This document shows, piece after piece, positions 1 through 6,966 of a stretch of 10,171 nucleotides of DNA. The DNA is taken from positions 1-10,171 of the forward strand of contig JAISAA010000341.1 of NCBI GenBank assembly GCA_031266955.1, given 5' to 3'. A program made the position numbers and the translations under genes. How positions within the stretch are numbered: position 1 is the first letter of the stretch; the number at the start of each line of letters is the position of its first letter. The notes under the pieces are model-generated. The model was given only the letters and a program-made list of their open reading frames with translations. It searched no databases and had not been told where the DNA came from. Source of the stretch: Oscillospiraceae bacterium (GTDB lineage: Bacteria; Bacillota; Clostridia; Oscillospirales; Oscillospiraceae).

Positions 1-558
1 GACCGGGGCTATGACTGCGTTTTGATTACGCGCCTCACCCCGGAAAAAGCGGAGGCCGTGAACGCCGAAACGCCGATTACATATGATCCGATATCGCGCA
101 TCGGGATTTTCGGCAAAAAAACGCCGCCGTCCACTATTGGCTATATCGCCGTGTGCGCCGCCGGGACGAGCGACCTGCCCGTCGCGGAGGAGGCCGCCAC
201 AGTTGCGGAGGCGCTGGGTAGCCGTGTGGAGCGGCTGTACGATGTGGGCGTTGCGGGGCTGCACAGGCTGCTGCACAGGCTTGATACGATAATGGCGGCG
301 CGGGTCGTCATCGCCGTTGCGGGGATGGAGGGCGCGCTCGCCACGGTCATCGGCGGGCTCGTGTCCGCGCCCGTTATCGCGGTGCCGACGTCCGTCGGCT
401 ACGGGGCGAATTTTCAGGGGCTGTCGGCGCTGCTGTCGATGCTCAATTCCTGTGCCGGGAACGTGTCCGTCGTGAATATCGACAACGGCTTCGGCGCGGG
501 GTATCTGGGGAGCCTTATCAACAATATCGGGGAATTAACGGGTGGGGCATTACAATGA
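1..558 (+). CDS. larB: LarB, nickel-pincer cofactor biosynthesis (5' partial)
   Basis: This is the C-terminal 185 residues of LarB; the reading frame is open to the left edge, so the start and roughly 60 residues are outside the window (family length is about 250). LarB carboxylates the pyridinium ring of nicotinic acid adenine dinucleotide and hydrolyses its phosphoanhydride, the first step in making the nickel-pincer nucleotide used by lactate racemase and related LarA enzymes. It belongs to the PurE/AIR-carboxylase-like family. Visible hallmarks are the early YDCVLITRLTPEKA stretch, the AGTSDLPVAEEAA motif, YDVGVAGLHRLL, AVAGMEGALATVIGGL, the VPTSVGYGANFQG segment and the NIDNGFGAGYLGS end. 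A TTG at 22 is only an internal codon of the longer frame. The stop overlaps the larC start (ATGA), implying translational coupling. Family assignment is confident; the specific LarA client cannot be seen. Confidence 0.93.
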   Translation, partial: DRGYDCVLITRLTPEKAEAVNAETPITYDPISRIGIFGKKTPPSTIGYIAVCAAGTSDLPVAEEAATVAEALGSRVERLYDVGVAGLHRLLHRLDTIMAARVVIAVAGMEGALATVIGGLVSAPVIAVPTSVGYGANFQGLSALLSMLNSCAGNVSVVNIDNGFGAGYLGSLINNIGELTGGALQ

Positions 559-1829
559 ATCTTTATTTGGAATGTAACATGGGCGCCGCGGGCGATATGC
601 TTATGGCGGCGCTGTACGAGCTTTTGCCGGAGCCTGAGCTCTTTTTGCGCAAAATGGACTCTCTCGGACTGCCGGGGATAAAAATAACGCCCGAGGCGTC
701 GGTCAAATGCGGCGTCACCGGCACGCATATGCGCGTCACGGCGTTCGGCGCGGAGGAAGCCTCCGCGGACGAAAACACGGCGCGCGCGCGCGATCATACG
801 CACGAGCACACCCACATCCACATCCACGAAAATCATACGCACACTCACGCGCACGCGCAAACTCACGACCACAGGCGCGAAGCTGCGCATACGCACGGTA
901 TGGACTACGCGGCGATCCTGCGGCTGATCGAAGCTTTGCCCCTGCCGGACAAAGTAAAGTCCGACGCGCGGGCCGTGTACGGGCTGATCGGCGAGGCGGA
1001 AAGCGAGGTCCACGGCGTAAGCGTGGAGCAGGTGCATTTTCACGAGGTCGGCTCTCTGGACGCACTGGCCGACGTCGTCGGGGTGTGCCTGCTTATCGAT
1101 ATGCTCGGCGTGACGGAAATATCGGCGTCGCCCGTCGCCGTCGGTTCCGGCTTCGTGCGGTGCGCGCACGGATTATTGCCCGTGCCGGCGCCCGCGACGG
1201 CTCTGCTGCTGAAAGGCGTCCCGATCTACAGCGGCGCGGTGCGGGGTGAGCTATGCACTCCGACGGGCGCGGCGCTGCTGCGCCGTTTCGCGTCCCGCTT
1301 CGGGGATATGGAGCCGATGAAAACGCTTAAAATCGGCTACGGCATGGGCACAAAGGATTTTGACCGCTGCAACTGCGTCCGCGCGTTTTTGGCGGAAAGC
1401 ACCGAAAACACAAACGCCGGCGCGCGCGAAAATATAACCGAGCTGCGCTGCAATCTCGACGATATGACGGGCGAGGAGATCAGCTTCGCAATGGAAACGC
1501 TGCTCGCCGCCGGCGCGCTCGACGTGTTTTTAACGCCAATATATATGAAGAAAAGCCGCCCGGCGACGCTTTTTACAGCGCTGTGCCGGACGGCGGACGA
1601 GGACGAATTGACGCGGCTGATATTCAAGCACACGACGACGCTCGGCGTCAGGGCGGAAACGCTGAGGCGGGCCGTGCTTTCGCGAAAAGAAATCACGCGC
1701 GAAACGCAGTTCGGGAGCGTGCGCGTCAAGCTGTCGGAGGGCTTTGGGGTTTCGCGGGAAAAGGCGGAGTACGACGACCTCGCGCGGCTGGCGCGCGAAA
1801 ACGGGGCGGGGCTGCGCGATTTGATTTGA
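555..1829 (+). CDS. larC: LarC, nickel insertion protein of the nickel-pincer cofactor pathway
   Basis: LarC is the CTP-dependent cyclometallase that inserts nickel into the sulfur-loaded pincer nucleotide. The 424-residue product begins with the typical ECNMGAAGDMLMAAL motif, carries VHFHEVGSLDALADVVG around residues 160-176 and SPVAVGSGFVRCAHG soon after, and has the C-terminal LRCNLDDMTGEEI and FLTPIYMKKSRPA motifs. Residues 81-114 form a His-rich segment with 14 histidines, a plausible nickel reservoir or delivery loop. In Lactiplantibacillus plantarum full-length LarC is made by programmed frameshifting between larC1 and larC2; here it is one uninterrupted frame. The ATG at 555 lies inside the larB stop (ATGA), preceded by the purine-rich GGGTGGGG near 540-547. 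larE, the sulfur donor partner, is not seen. Downstream, convergent ypeB ends 27 bp away with no clear terminator between. Confidence 0.95.
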   Translation: MNLYLECNMGAAGDMLMAALYELLPEPELFLRKMDSLGLPGIKITPEASVKCGVTGTHMRVTAFGAEEASADENTARARDHTHEHTHIHIHENHTHTHAHAQTHDHRREAAHTHGMDYAAILRLIEALPLPDKVKSDARAVYGLIGEAESEVHGVSVEQVHFHEVGSLDALADVVGVCLLIDMLGVTEISASPVAVGSGFVRCAHGLLPVPAPATALLLKGVPIYSGAVRGELCTPTGAALLRRFASRFGDMEPMKTLKIGYGMGTKDFDRCNCVRAFLAESTENTNAGARENITELRCNLDDMTGEEISFAMETLLAAGALDVFLTPIYMKKSRPATLFTALCRTADEDELTRLIFKHTTTLGVRAETLRRAVLSRKEITRETQFGSVRVKLSEGFGVSREKAEYDDLARLARENGAGLRDLI

Positions 1830-1856
1830 GAAGCAGCCCGGGGCGCCTTTCTCCGC

Positions 1857-3287
1857 TTACAGCGCAAGCGTGCCGTTTTCGTCCTCAAGCAGTATCAATA
1901 TCCGCTCCTCGGCGCCGGTTTCCGCGTTGATATACACGATATAATGCCGTCCGTCGGGCGCTTCGCATTTGAATTCATAGCAGAACGCCTCGTTTTTGCC
2001 GTCCGTCGGAATCACGCTGAGCGCTTGCGAGAGGATATTCAGCTCTTTCGAGACCTTTGCGCGCGCGGCGTCCGCGGAGATTTCCGGCTCCGGAAGCTCG
2101 CGCTCGTGATGGTGCATAATATATCCCTGCGCCTCAAAGCCGGAGACCTCGCCGGTGTCGAGGTCGGTCGTGACCTTTATCAAATCGGTGTAGCATATGA
2201 CGTCGTCCTGAGTGTAGGCGAAATTCACGGTGACGGAGCCGTCCTGCGTCATGTGATAGCTCTCGCGCATAGCCGCAAAGCCTCGGTCGGACAGGAATTT
2301 TTCCGCGGTTTTCACGGCGTCGCCGACGCTTACGGAAGCCTGTCCGGGGACTCGCGGGGAATACATATTGACGACGGCGCCGCCGGCCTTTGATATTTCT
2401 ATATTCAAGCCGCCGTTTGAGTCCTCACGCGAAAAGCGATATACAGGCAGACTTCCCACGCGTTCGCCGTCAAAGCGCAACGCGCCGCCCGCTGATATAA
2501 ATTGGCCGCCTACGGCGGCGCCGCGGGCAGCGCCCGCGACGATGAACTCTTCCGCTATCTTTTGCGCCTCGTCGCGCGAGACCTCGGGTTTGTTTTCGAG
2601 AAAGCGCGGCTGCATCCCGCCGATGTGAGAGGAAAACGGCCCGTCGTAAATCAGCGAGGGCATTTCGGGGAATTCGTCCTCGGTCGCTTTTACGCGCTCG
2701 GAGAACGGGCCAGAGGCGGCGCCGATCTCATTTTCCGCGGCGTTTCCGGCGTTCTCGGCGCGTCGTTCGACGTCCGCGAGCTCTCCGAGCGTAAATCCGC
2801 CGTCGTTCACCTCGCCGAGAAGCTCCGTAAAATTGCCGCTGAGCATTGACGCCGTCTCCGACAGCTTTTTCAGATTCCTCTTTTCGTCGCCGGACAGCGC
2901 CTCGCCGCGGGCGAGCTTTTTCGTCAGCGCGAACGCGTAATCCCCCGTCCGCGTGATAAAGCCGGAGGTTTGCAAGAGCCCGACATCCCCGCGCGGCAGC
3001 TCTCCGAGGGCTTGCTTCGCGGTTTCAGCCGCGCCGAAAACGCGGGTCAGCGTCTCGCCCTCCATACCGCCGCCGCCCGAGAAAACGCACTTTTGCAGCG
3101 CGGAATCGAGCTCCCCGATCCCGGTGGCGAGGCCGTTGAAGGCGCGGCGGTAGCAGTTTTCGGTCTGCCTTTTGTAGAACACAGCCGCTTGGTGATTTTT
3201 ATATACAAAGCCGCCGAGGACGGCGACGAGCGCGAGCGTGTAAGCGACGAGCGCCGCCGCGTATTGTTTTTTCAATCGTATTTTCAT
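1857..3287 (-). CDS. ypeB: YpeB-like spore germination / SleB-stabilising protein
   Basis: The 476-residue product resembles YpeB (450 residues in Bacillus subtilis), a membrane-anchored spore protein needed for the assembly and protection of the cortex-lytic enzyme SleB in dormant spores. A basic N-terminus (MKIRLKKQ) is followed by one membrane segment at about residues 9-28, then a helical region up to about residue 200 and tandem PepSY-like repeats in the C-terminal half. The final part is diagnostic: GFEAQGYIMHHHERELPEP, AFCYEFKCEAPDGRHYIVYIN, AETGAEERI and the ending NGTLAL. I chose the ATG at 3287 because it places the charged residues just before the membrane helix; the frame is open 25 codons further upstream but that extension is uncharacteristic. 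An AAAGGA sits about 12 nt upstream of the ATG, a slightly long spacing. sleB is not adjacent on either side. It is divergent from the aldo/keto reductase gene. Confidence 0.88.
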   Translation of the reverse strand: MKIRLKKQYAAALVAYTLALVAVLGGFVYKNHQAAVFYKRQTENCYRRAFNGLATGIGELDSALQKCVFSGGGGMEGETLTRVFGAAETAKQALGELPRGDVGLLQTSGFITRTGDYAFALTKKLARGEALSGDEKRNLKKLSETASMLSGNFTELLGEVNDGGFTLGELADVERRAENAGNAAENEIGAASGPFSERVKATEDEFPEMPSLIYDGPFSSHIGGMQPRFLENKPEVSRDEAQKIAEEFIVAGAARGAAVGGQFISAGGALRFDGERVGSLPVYRFSREDSNGGLNIEISKAGGAVVNMYSPRVPGQASVSVGDAVKTAEKFLSDRGFAAMRESYHMTQDGSVTVNFAYTQDDVICYTDLIKVTTDLDTGEVSGFEAQGYIMHHHERELPEPEISADAARAKVSKELNILSQALSVIPTDGKNEAFCYEFKCEAPDGRHYIVYINAETGAEERILILLEDENGTLAL

Positions 3288-3595
3288 TGCTGTGACAATT
3301 CCTTTCGATTTCGATGATGTATAACATAGGCTGTCCGAAGAAAGCGCGTATATTACTCGCACGTTTAATCACACCGCAATAAAACGCAAGAAACAAGCGC
3401 GAAACGCGCGGGCGGCGAATTTGCAAGCCTTTGCTGTAAATCATATTGACATCCGGGGAAAGCGCCGGAAGCCTTCGTCTCGATTTTCTTTCCCGATGTT
3501 GTAATCGGAGGCCCGCTGTGGCATAATTGTTCAAGTCGATCATATTGAGGAAATTCGCGGAGGATGCCGCAGGACAGGAAAGGATGATCATACCG
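3288..3595. other. Divergent intergenic region between ypeB and the aldo/keto reductase gene
   Basis: About 300 bp without a recognisable gene; it is visibly more AT-rich than the flanking coding sequence. It must hold the ypeB promoter on the minus strand and the reductase promoter on the plus strand. For ypeB, two weak minus-strand options are visible: a SigA-like TTGCGG about 18 nt before TAATAT (around 3352-3381), and a TATGTTA at 3328-3322 that fits the -10 of forespore SigG promoters (ATnnTA) but without a convincing -35. Neither is good enough to call. A lone perfect TTGACA at 3446-3451 on the plus strand has no matching -10 at 16-18 nt. A short GCGCG-AAA-CGCGC hairpin lies at 3397-3409. 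Confidence 0.5.
3499..3527 (+). promoter_or_regulatory. Candidate SigA promoter with extended -10 for the aldo/keto reductase gene
   Basis: TTGTAA at 3499-3504 (4 of 6 matches to TTGACA) is separated by 17 nt from CATAAT at 3522-3527 (5 of 6 matches to TATAAT). A TG at 3519-3520 one base before the -10 makes it an extended -10 element, which compensates for the weaker -35. Transcription would start near 3534, leaving a leader of about 60 nt before the chosen ATG. Matches were scored by eye and no transcript data are available. Confidence 0.5.
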
Positions 3596-4768
3596 ATGCA
3601 ATACCGGCTCGATCCGAAATCGGGGAATAAGCTGTCCGCTTTAGGCTTCGGCTGTATGCGGTTCCCGCGCGGGATCGGCATCGACCTTGCCAAAAGCGAG
3701 AAGCTTGTGCTTGAAGCCGTCGAGCGGGGCGTGAACTATTTCGACACCGCCTATATTTACGGCGGCAGCGAGGATGCGCTCGGCGAGATTTTACATAAAA
3801 ACAGCCTGCGCGATAAAATTTATCTCGCCACAAAGCTGCCTCACGGCAAATGCAAAAGCTATGGGGATTTCGACAAACATTTCAACGAGCAGTTAAAACG
3901 TCTGCGCACGGATCACATCGACTACTATTTGATCCACAATCTTGCCGATACGGACGCCTGGCGGGCGGCCGTCGATATCGGGATCGAAAAATGGATCGCC
4001 GAAAAGAAGGCGAGCGGCCAGATCCGGCAAATAGGTTTTTCATTTCACGGTGTCCAAACGGAGTTTTTGCGGCTTTTGGACGCGTATCCGTGGGAGTTTT
4101 GCCAGATACAGTACAACTATATGAACGAAAATTATCAGGCGGGGCGGCTCGGTCTGCAAAAAGCACACGAGAAGGGTCTGCCTGTCGTCATTATGGAACC
4201 CCTGCTGGGCGGCAAGCTGGCGAGCGGCGTACCGAAAAAGGCCGCGAAGCTGCTAAGTGAGGCAAGCCCGGACTTGACGCCTGCGGCGTGGGGCCTGAAA
4301 TGGCTTTGGGATCAGCCGGAAGTGTCTGTCGTCCTGTCTGGAATGAATGCGCCCGAACAGCTCTCCGACAACATTAAAACCGCCGAGACCGCGGAAATCG
4401 GAACGCTCACCGGCGGCGAGCTCACCGTTATCGACAAAGTCAGGGCGGTGTTCAAGGAAAGCTACAAAGTGCCTTGTACGGGCTGTAATTACTGTATGCC
4501 GTGCCCAAACCGCGTGAATATACCCGGCTGCTTCGCGGCGTACAACGCCTCTTACGCCAACGGCTTTATCACTGGAGTGACGCAGTATATGACAAGTACA
4601 AACGTGCTCCACTCATCCGGCGGGCTAAAGGCGTCCAACTGCGTGAAATGCGGCCTGTGCGAGAAGAAATGCCCGCAGCATATTGAAATCTCAAAGGAAC
4701 TCGCGAACGTAAAAAAGCGGCTTGAGCCGTTTTGGTTCAGTGCGTTGCTTAAAATAGCAAGGAGGTGA
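3596..4768 (+). CDS. Aldo/keto reductase with C-terminal 2[4Fe-4S] ferredoxin domain
   Basis: The 390-residue product belongs to the COG1453-type aldo/keto reductases, probable NAD(P)H-linked oxidoreductases with an iron-sulfur tail found widely in anaerobes; the substrate is not known. The N-terminal TIM barrel has the full catalytic tetrad at the expected spacing: D50, Y55 (FDTAYIYGGSEDALG), K80 (LATKLP) and H114 (LIHN). The C-terminal part has two cysteine motifs, C294/C297/C300/C303 (CTGCNYCMPCP) and C349/C352/C355/C359 (CVKCGLCEKKCP), consistent with two [4Fe-4S] clusters. The start MQYRLDPKSGNKLSALGFGCMR matches the usual family N-terminus; it follows AGGAAAGG at 3576-3583 with 12 nt spacing. 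An ATG at 3584 is in frame and possible, but it abuts that same Shine-Dalgarno sequence. The gene appears monocistronic, with its own promoter and terminator candidates. The last codons (AGG AGG TGA) form a perfect ribosome-binding sequence. Confidence 0.9.
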   Translation: MQYRLDPKSGNKLSALGFGCMRFPRGIGIDLAKSEKLVLEAVERGVNYFDTAYIYGGSEDALGEILHKNSLRDKIYLATKLPHGKCKSYGDFDKHFNEQLKRLRTDHIDYYLIHNLADTDAWRAAVDIGIEKWIAEKKASGQIRQIGFSFHGVQTEFLRLLDAYPWEFCQIQYNYMNENYQAGRLGLQKAHEKGLPVVIMEPLLGGKLASGVPKKAAKLLSEASPDLTPAAWGLKWLWDQPEVSVVLSGMNAPEQLSDNIKTAETAEIGTLTGGELTVIDKVRAVFKESYKVPCTGCNYCMPCPNRVNIPGCFAAYNASYANGFITGVTQYMTSTNVLHSSGGLKASNCVKCGLCEKKCPQHIEISKELANVKKRLEPFWFSALLKIARR

Positions 4769-4775
4769 AATGCAG

Positions 4776-4806
4776 GCGTCCGCGCCTATCGGCGCAATGC
4801 TTTTTT
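4776..4806 (+). terminator. Candidate intrinsic terminator after the aldo/keto reductase gene
   Basis: An inner stem GCGCC/GGCGC (4782-4786 with 4791-4795, loop TATC) sits on a second short stem GCGT/ATGC (4776-4779 with 4797-4800, one G-U pair) across a small internal loop. The structure is followed directly by six T residues at 4801-4806. It starts 8 nt after the reductase stop codon and lies just before the comEC promoter, the expected position for isolating the two transcription units. A further 7-bp inverted repeat, GCAGGCG (4772-4778) with CGCCTGC (4807-4813), encloses the whole element. The imperfect stem keeps confidence moderate. Confidence 0.55.
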
Positions 4807-4820
4807 CGCCTGCGCGGCTC

Positions 4821-4849
4821 TTGACAAATGCGGGGCGGCGGCGTATACT
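4821..4849 (+). promoter_or_regulatory. Near-consensus SigA promoter for the comEC-holA-rnmV unit
   Basis: A perfect -35 TTGACA (4821-4826) and a -10 TATACT (4844-4849, 5 of 6 matches) are separated by exactly 17 nt. Transcription should begin near 4856, giving a 5' leader of about 50-60 nt to the comEC start. This is the strongest vegetative promoter visible in the window, so comEC, holA and the RNase M5-like gene are probably expressed constitutively during growth. No competence-type operator is seen around it. Confidence 0.8.
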
Positions 4850-4894
4850 CGACCCAACGCGCGAGGTAAATCAAACGCCGCGCGGAAGCCTTAC

Positions 4895-4918
4895 GGCGGG
4901 AGGTGCGGCGGGAGGTGC
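4895..4918 (+). repeat. Perfect tandem duplication of a 12-bp ribosome-binding/start unit at the comEC 5' end
   Basis: GGCGGGAGGTGC occurs twice back to back (4895-4906 and 4907-4918). Each copy contains a GGGAGG Shine-Dalgarno-like core overlapping a GTG codon, and both GTGs (4903 and 4915) are in the comEC frame. The first copy's GGGAGG (4898-4903) can serve the second GTG at 11 nt spacing, whereas the first GTG has only a weak GGAAG about 14 nt upstream. Confidence 0.75.
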
Positions 4919-6960
4919 AAATCGAGAATACTCAGCCCGAAACGGCTCAGCCTGAAAACGCACGGGCCCGTGTGGCGCGTCCCCTCGCCGTCACCGGCGC
5001 TTCGTTTGCCGCGGCGTGCCTGCTGCTTTCGTATATTACCGAAAAATATGCCGTGACGGTGGTAGCCGTTTGTCTCGCGTTTTGCGCGGCGGCGGCTGTT
5101 TTCAGCGCGCGCTGGCGTTTTCACGCCGTTATAGCGGCGTGCGCCTTTTCGTTGGGCGCCGTGCGTTTTTTGGGACTGCCGGCGTGGACGCCGGGAGAGC
5201 TGATATCCCGCGTTATCGTAGTGTTCGCGGACTTCGCCGCGAGGGTCGCGGATTCTATCGACTCGGCGTTTCCGGCGCGGCTGGCGCCGTTTTTCCGCGC
5301 GATCACTATCGGGGACGCCGACGCGCTGCGGCGGGACGCGGCCGTGTACACGGCGCTCGGGATGTCGGGCGTCGCGCATATCGTCGCGGTGTCCGGGATG
5401 CACGTTTCGTTTCTTATATCTATGATCTCTTACGTTGCGCGGACAAGGTGGGCGCGCATCACGGTGGATATTCCCGTGCTGCTGGCGTTTATGGCCGTGA
5501 CCGGTTTTTCCTCGTCCGTATGCCGCGCCGCTATTATGCAGCTTTTTGTCATCACGGCACCGCTCGCGCGGCGGAGGGGAGACTCCGTGACCTCGGTTTT
5601 CACGGCGCTTTTGCTGCTGCTCGCGTTCGATCCTGGTCTCATAACGCAAATCGGGCTTCAGCTGTCGTTTTTATCGACGCTCGGCATAGTGATCATTTCG
5701 CCGCGTATGCAAAATGCGCTGCGCGAATACGGCGAAACGCGCCGCGTGCTCAGAAAACGCGGAATCCCGCGCGCCGTATACGACTTTGTGACGGCAAGCT
5801 TTTCAACGACGGTTGGCGCGCTGGCGCTGACTATGCCGCTTATCGCGTATTACTTCGGCTATGTGTCCCTGCTCGCGCCTATAACGAATCTTGTCACGCT
5901 TTGGGCGGCGGCGCTTTGCTTCTGCGGCGGGCTCATTACGGGGCTCGCGGGGCTGGCGTTTATGCCGCTGGCAAGATTTATCGCGCTGCTCGCCTCACTT
6001 CCCGCCGACTGGATCATTATCGCGGCGAAGCTGATTTCCCGCGTGCCGTTTGGGACTTTGTATATTTCAAACGTATATATTCTGGCGTGGCTCGTGTACA
6101 CCTACGCCGTGTTCGCGGTTTTCATACTCCAGCGCGGGACGCTTAAAAAGGCGCTGTATCCCGTGTGCGGCTGCGCCGTGGCGTTAGGCCTCGCGCTTTT
6201 GCTGACGGCGGCGACGCCGCGCGGCGGGCTGACCGTCACGGCGATAGACGTCGGGCAAGGCCAGTCAGTCGTGCTGTCGGACGGCGCGGCGACGGCTGTT
6301 GTGGACTGCGGCGGCACGGGTTTTCCGTCAGCCGCCGTCCGCACGGCGGAATATATACAGGCGCAGACCGCCCCGCCGATAGAGCTTCTCATACTGACGC
6401 ATTTTCACTCAGACCACGCCGGAAGCGTCCCGGAGCTGCTCGCACGGGAAACAGTCAAAACGCTGATAATCCCGGATCCCGACCTCGGCGGGCGCGACGA
6501 ATTGACAGACGCGGTGCTCGACGCCGCCGCGGAGCACGGGATCGGTATCGTGACGGTGACGGAAACGATAACTCTCGATTTCGGCGGCTCGCGATTGACA
6601 ATTTTCCCGCCGTTCGGCGACGGCTCGGACGAAAACGAGTTCGGACTGACGATCCTCATTACGTCAGGGGAGTGGGACGCGCTCATAACAGGCGATATGC
6701 GCGAGGAAACCGAGCTGCTGCTGCTCGAGCGCACGGAGCTTCCGGATATAGAGCTGCTTGTCGCCGGGCATCACGGGTCGAAATATTCCAATTCAAACGA
6801 CCTGTTAGAGGTCACGCGCCCGGAGACGGCGCTCATTTCAGTCGGCTCGCGCAACACCTACGGGCACCCGGCGGAGGAAACGCTGGAGCGTATGCACCGG
6901 CACGGCGTAACGGTCTACAGGACCGATCTTATGGGAAACATCACGATAAAGGCGGGGTAA
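4903..6960 (+). CDS. comEC: ComEC/Rec2 family DNA-uptake channel, apparently lacking the OB-fold segment
   Basis: ComEC is the inner-membrane channel that takes up single-stranded DNA in natural transformation. The 685-residue product has three N-terminal membrane segments (about residues 28-45, 50-66, 73-90), the Competence domain with its SGVAHIVAVSGMHVSF signature (155-170) and many further helices up to about 440, then a C-terminal metallo-beta-lactamase-like domain. The latter begins AIDVGQGQSVVLSDG near residue 447 and carries H500/H502/D504/H505 (THFHSDHAG), D598 (TGDM) and HHGSKYSNS at 623. Bacillus subtilis ComEC is 776 residues; here the stretch between membrane segment 3 and the Competence domain is very short, so the DUF4131 OB-fold appears absent. 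The start is GTG 4903 or GTG 4915; the second has the better-placed ribosome-binding site. It is followed by holA after 6 bp, a common order in Firmicutes. Confidence 0.93.
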   Translation: MRREVQIENTQPETAQPENARARVARPLAVTGASFAAACLLLSYITEKYAVTVVAVCLAFCAAAAVFSARWRFHAVIAACAFSLGAVRFLGLPAWTPGELISRVIVVFADFAARVADSIDSAFPARLAPFFRAITIGDADALRRDAAVYTALGMSGVAHIVAVSGMHVSFLISMISYVARTRWARITVDIPVLLAFMAVTGFSSSVCRAAIMQLFVITAPLARRRGDSVTSVFTALLLLLAFDPGLITQIGLQLSFLSTLGIVIISPRMQNALREYGETRRVLRKRGIPRAVYDFVTASFSTTVGALALTMPLIAYYFGYVSLLAPITNLVTLWAAALCFCGGLITGLAGLAFMPLARFIALLASLPADWIIIAAKLISRVPFGTLYISNVYILAWLVYTYAVFAVFILQRGTLKKALYPVCGCAVALGLALLLTAATPRGGLTVTAIDVGQGQSVVLSDGAATAVVDCGGTGFPSAAVRTAEYIQAQTAPPIELLILTHFHSDHAGSVPELLARETVKTLIIPDPDLGGRDELTDAVLDAAAEHGIGIVTVTETITLDFGGSRLTIFPPFGDGSDENEFGLTILITSGEWDALITGDMREETELLLLERTELPDIELLVAGHHGSKYSNSNDLLEVTRPETALISVGSRNTYGHPAEETLERMHRHGVTVYRTDLMGNITIKAG

Positions 6961-6966
6961 AGAATT

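Noticed and set aside
795..896. His-codon repeat in larC considered as a CRISPR or microsatellite array
   Set aside because: There are no unit repeats with spacers, and it is an in-frame His-rich protein segment in a known metal-handling family.
414..1169. 251-codon minus-strand open frame opposite larB/larC, and similar long antisense frames elsewhere (for example 4891-5649)
   Set aside because: These are by-products of high GC in strongly supported genes on the plus strand; their compositions are Arg/His-rich and lack family motifs.
1780..1798. 7-bp inverted repeat TCGCGCG/CGCGCGA near the end of larC, considered as a terminator
   Set aside because: It lies within the coding sequence, uses alternating CG that arises easily in this composition, and has no T-run on either strand.
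3446..3451. Perfect TTGACA upstream of the reductase gene
   Set aside because: No acceptable -10 lies 16-18 nt downstream; the extended -10 at 3519-3527 is a better promoter candidate.
4770..4955. 61-codon plus-strand frame with a perfect ribosome-binding sequence
   Set aside because: It spans a terminator candidate and a near-consensus promoter, overlaps the comEC start and has no recognisable protein features, so I kept it only as a finding on the ribosome-binding sequence.
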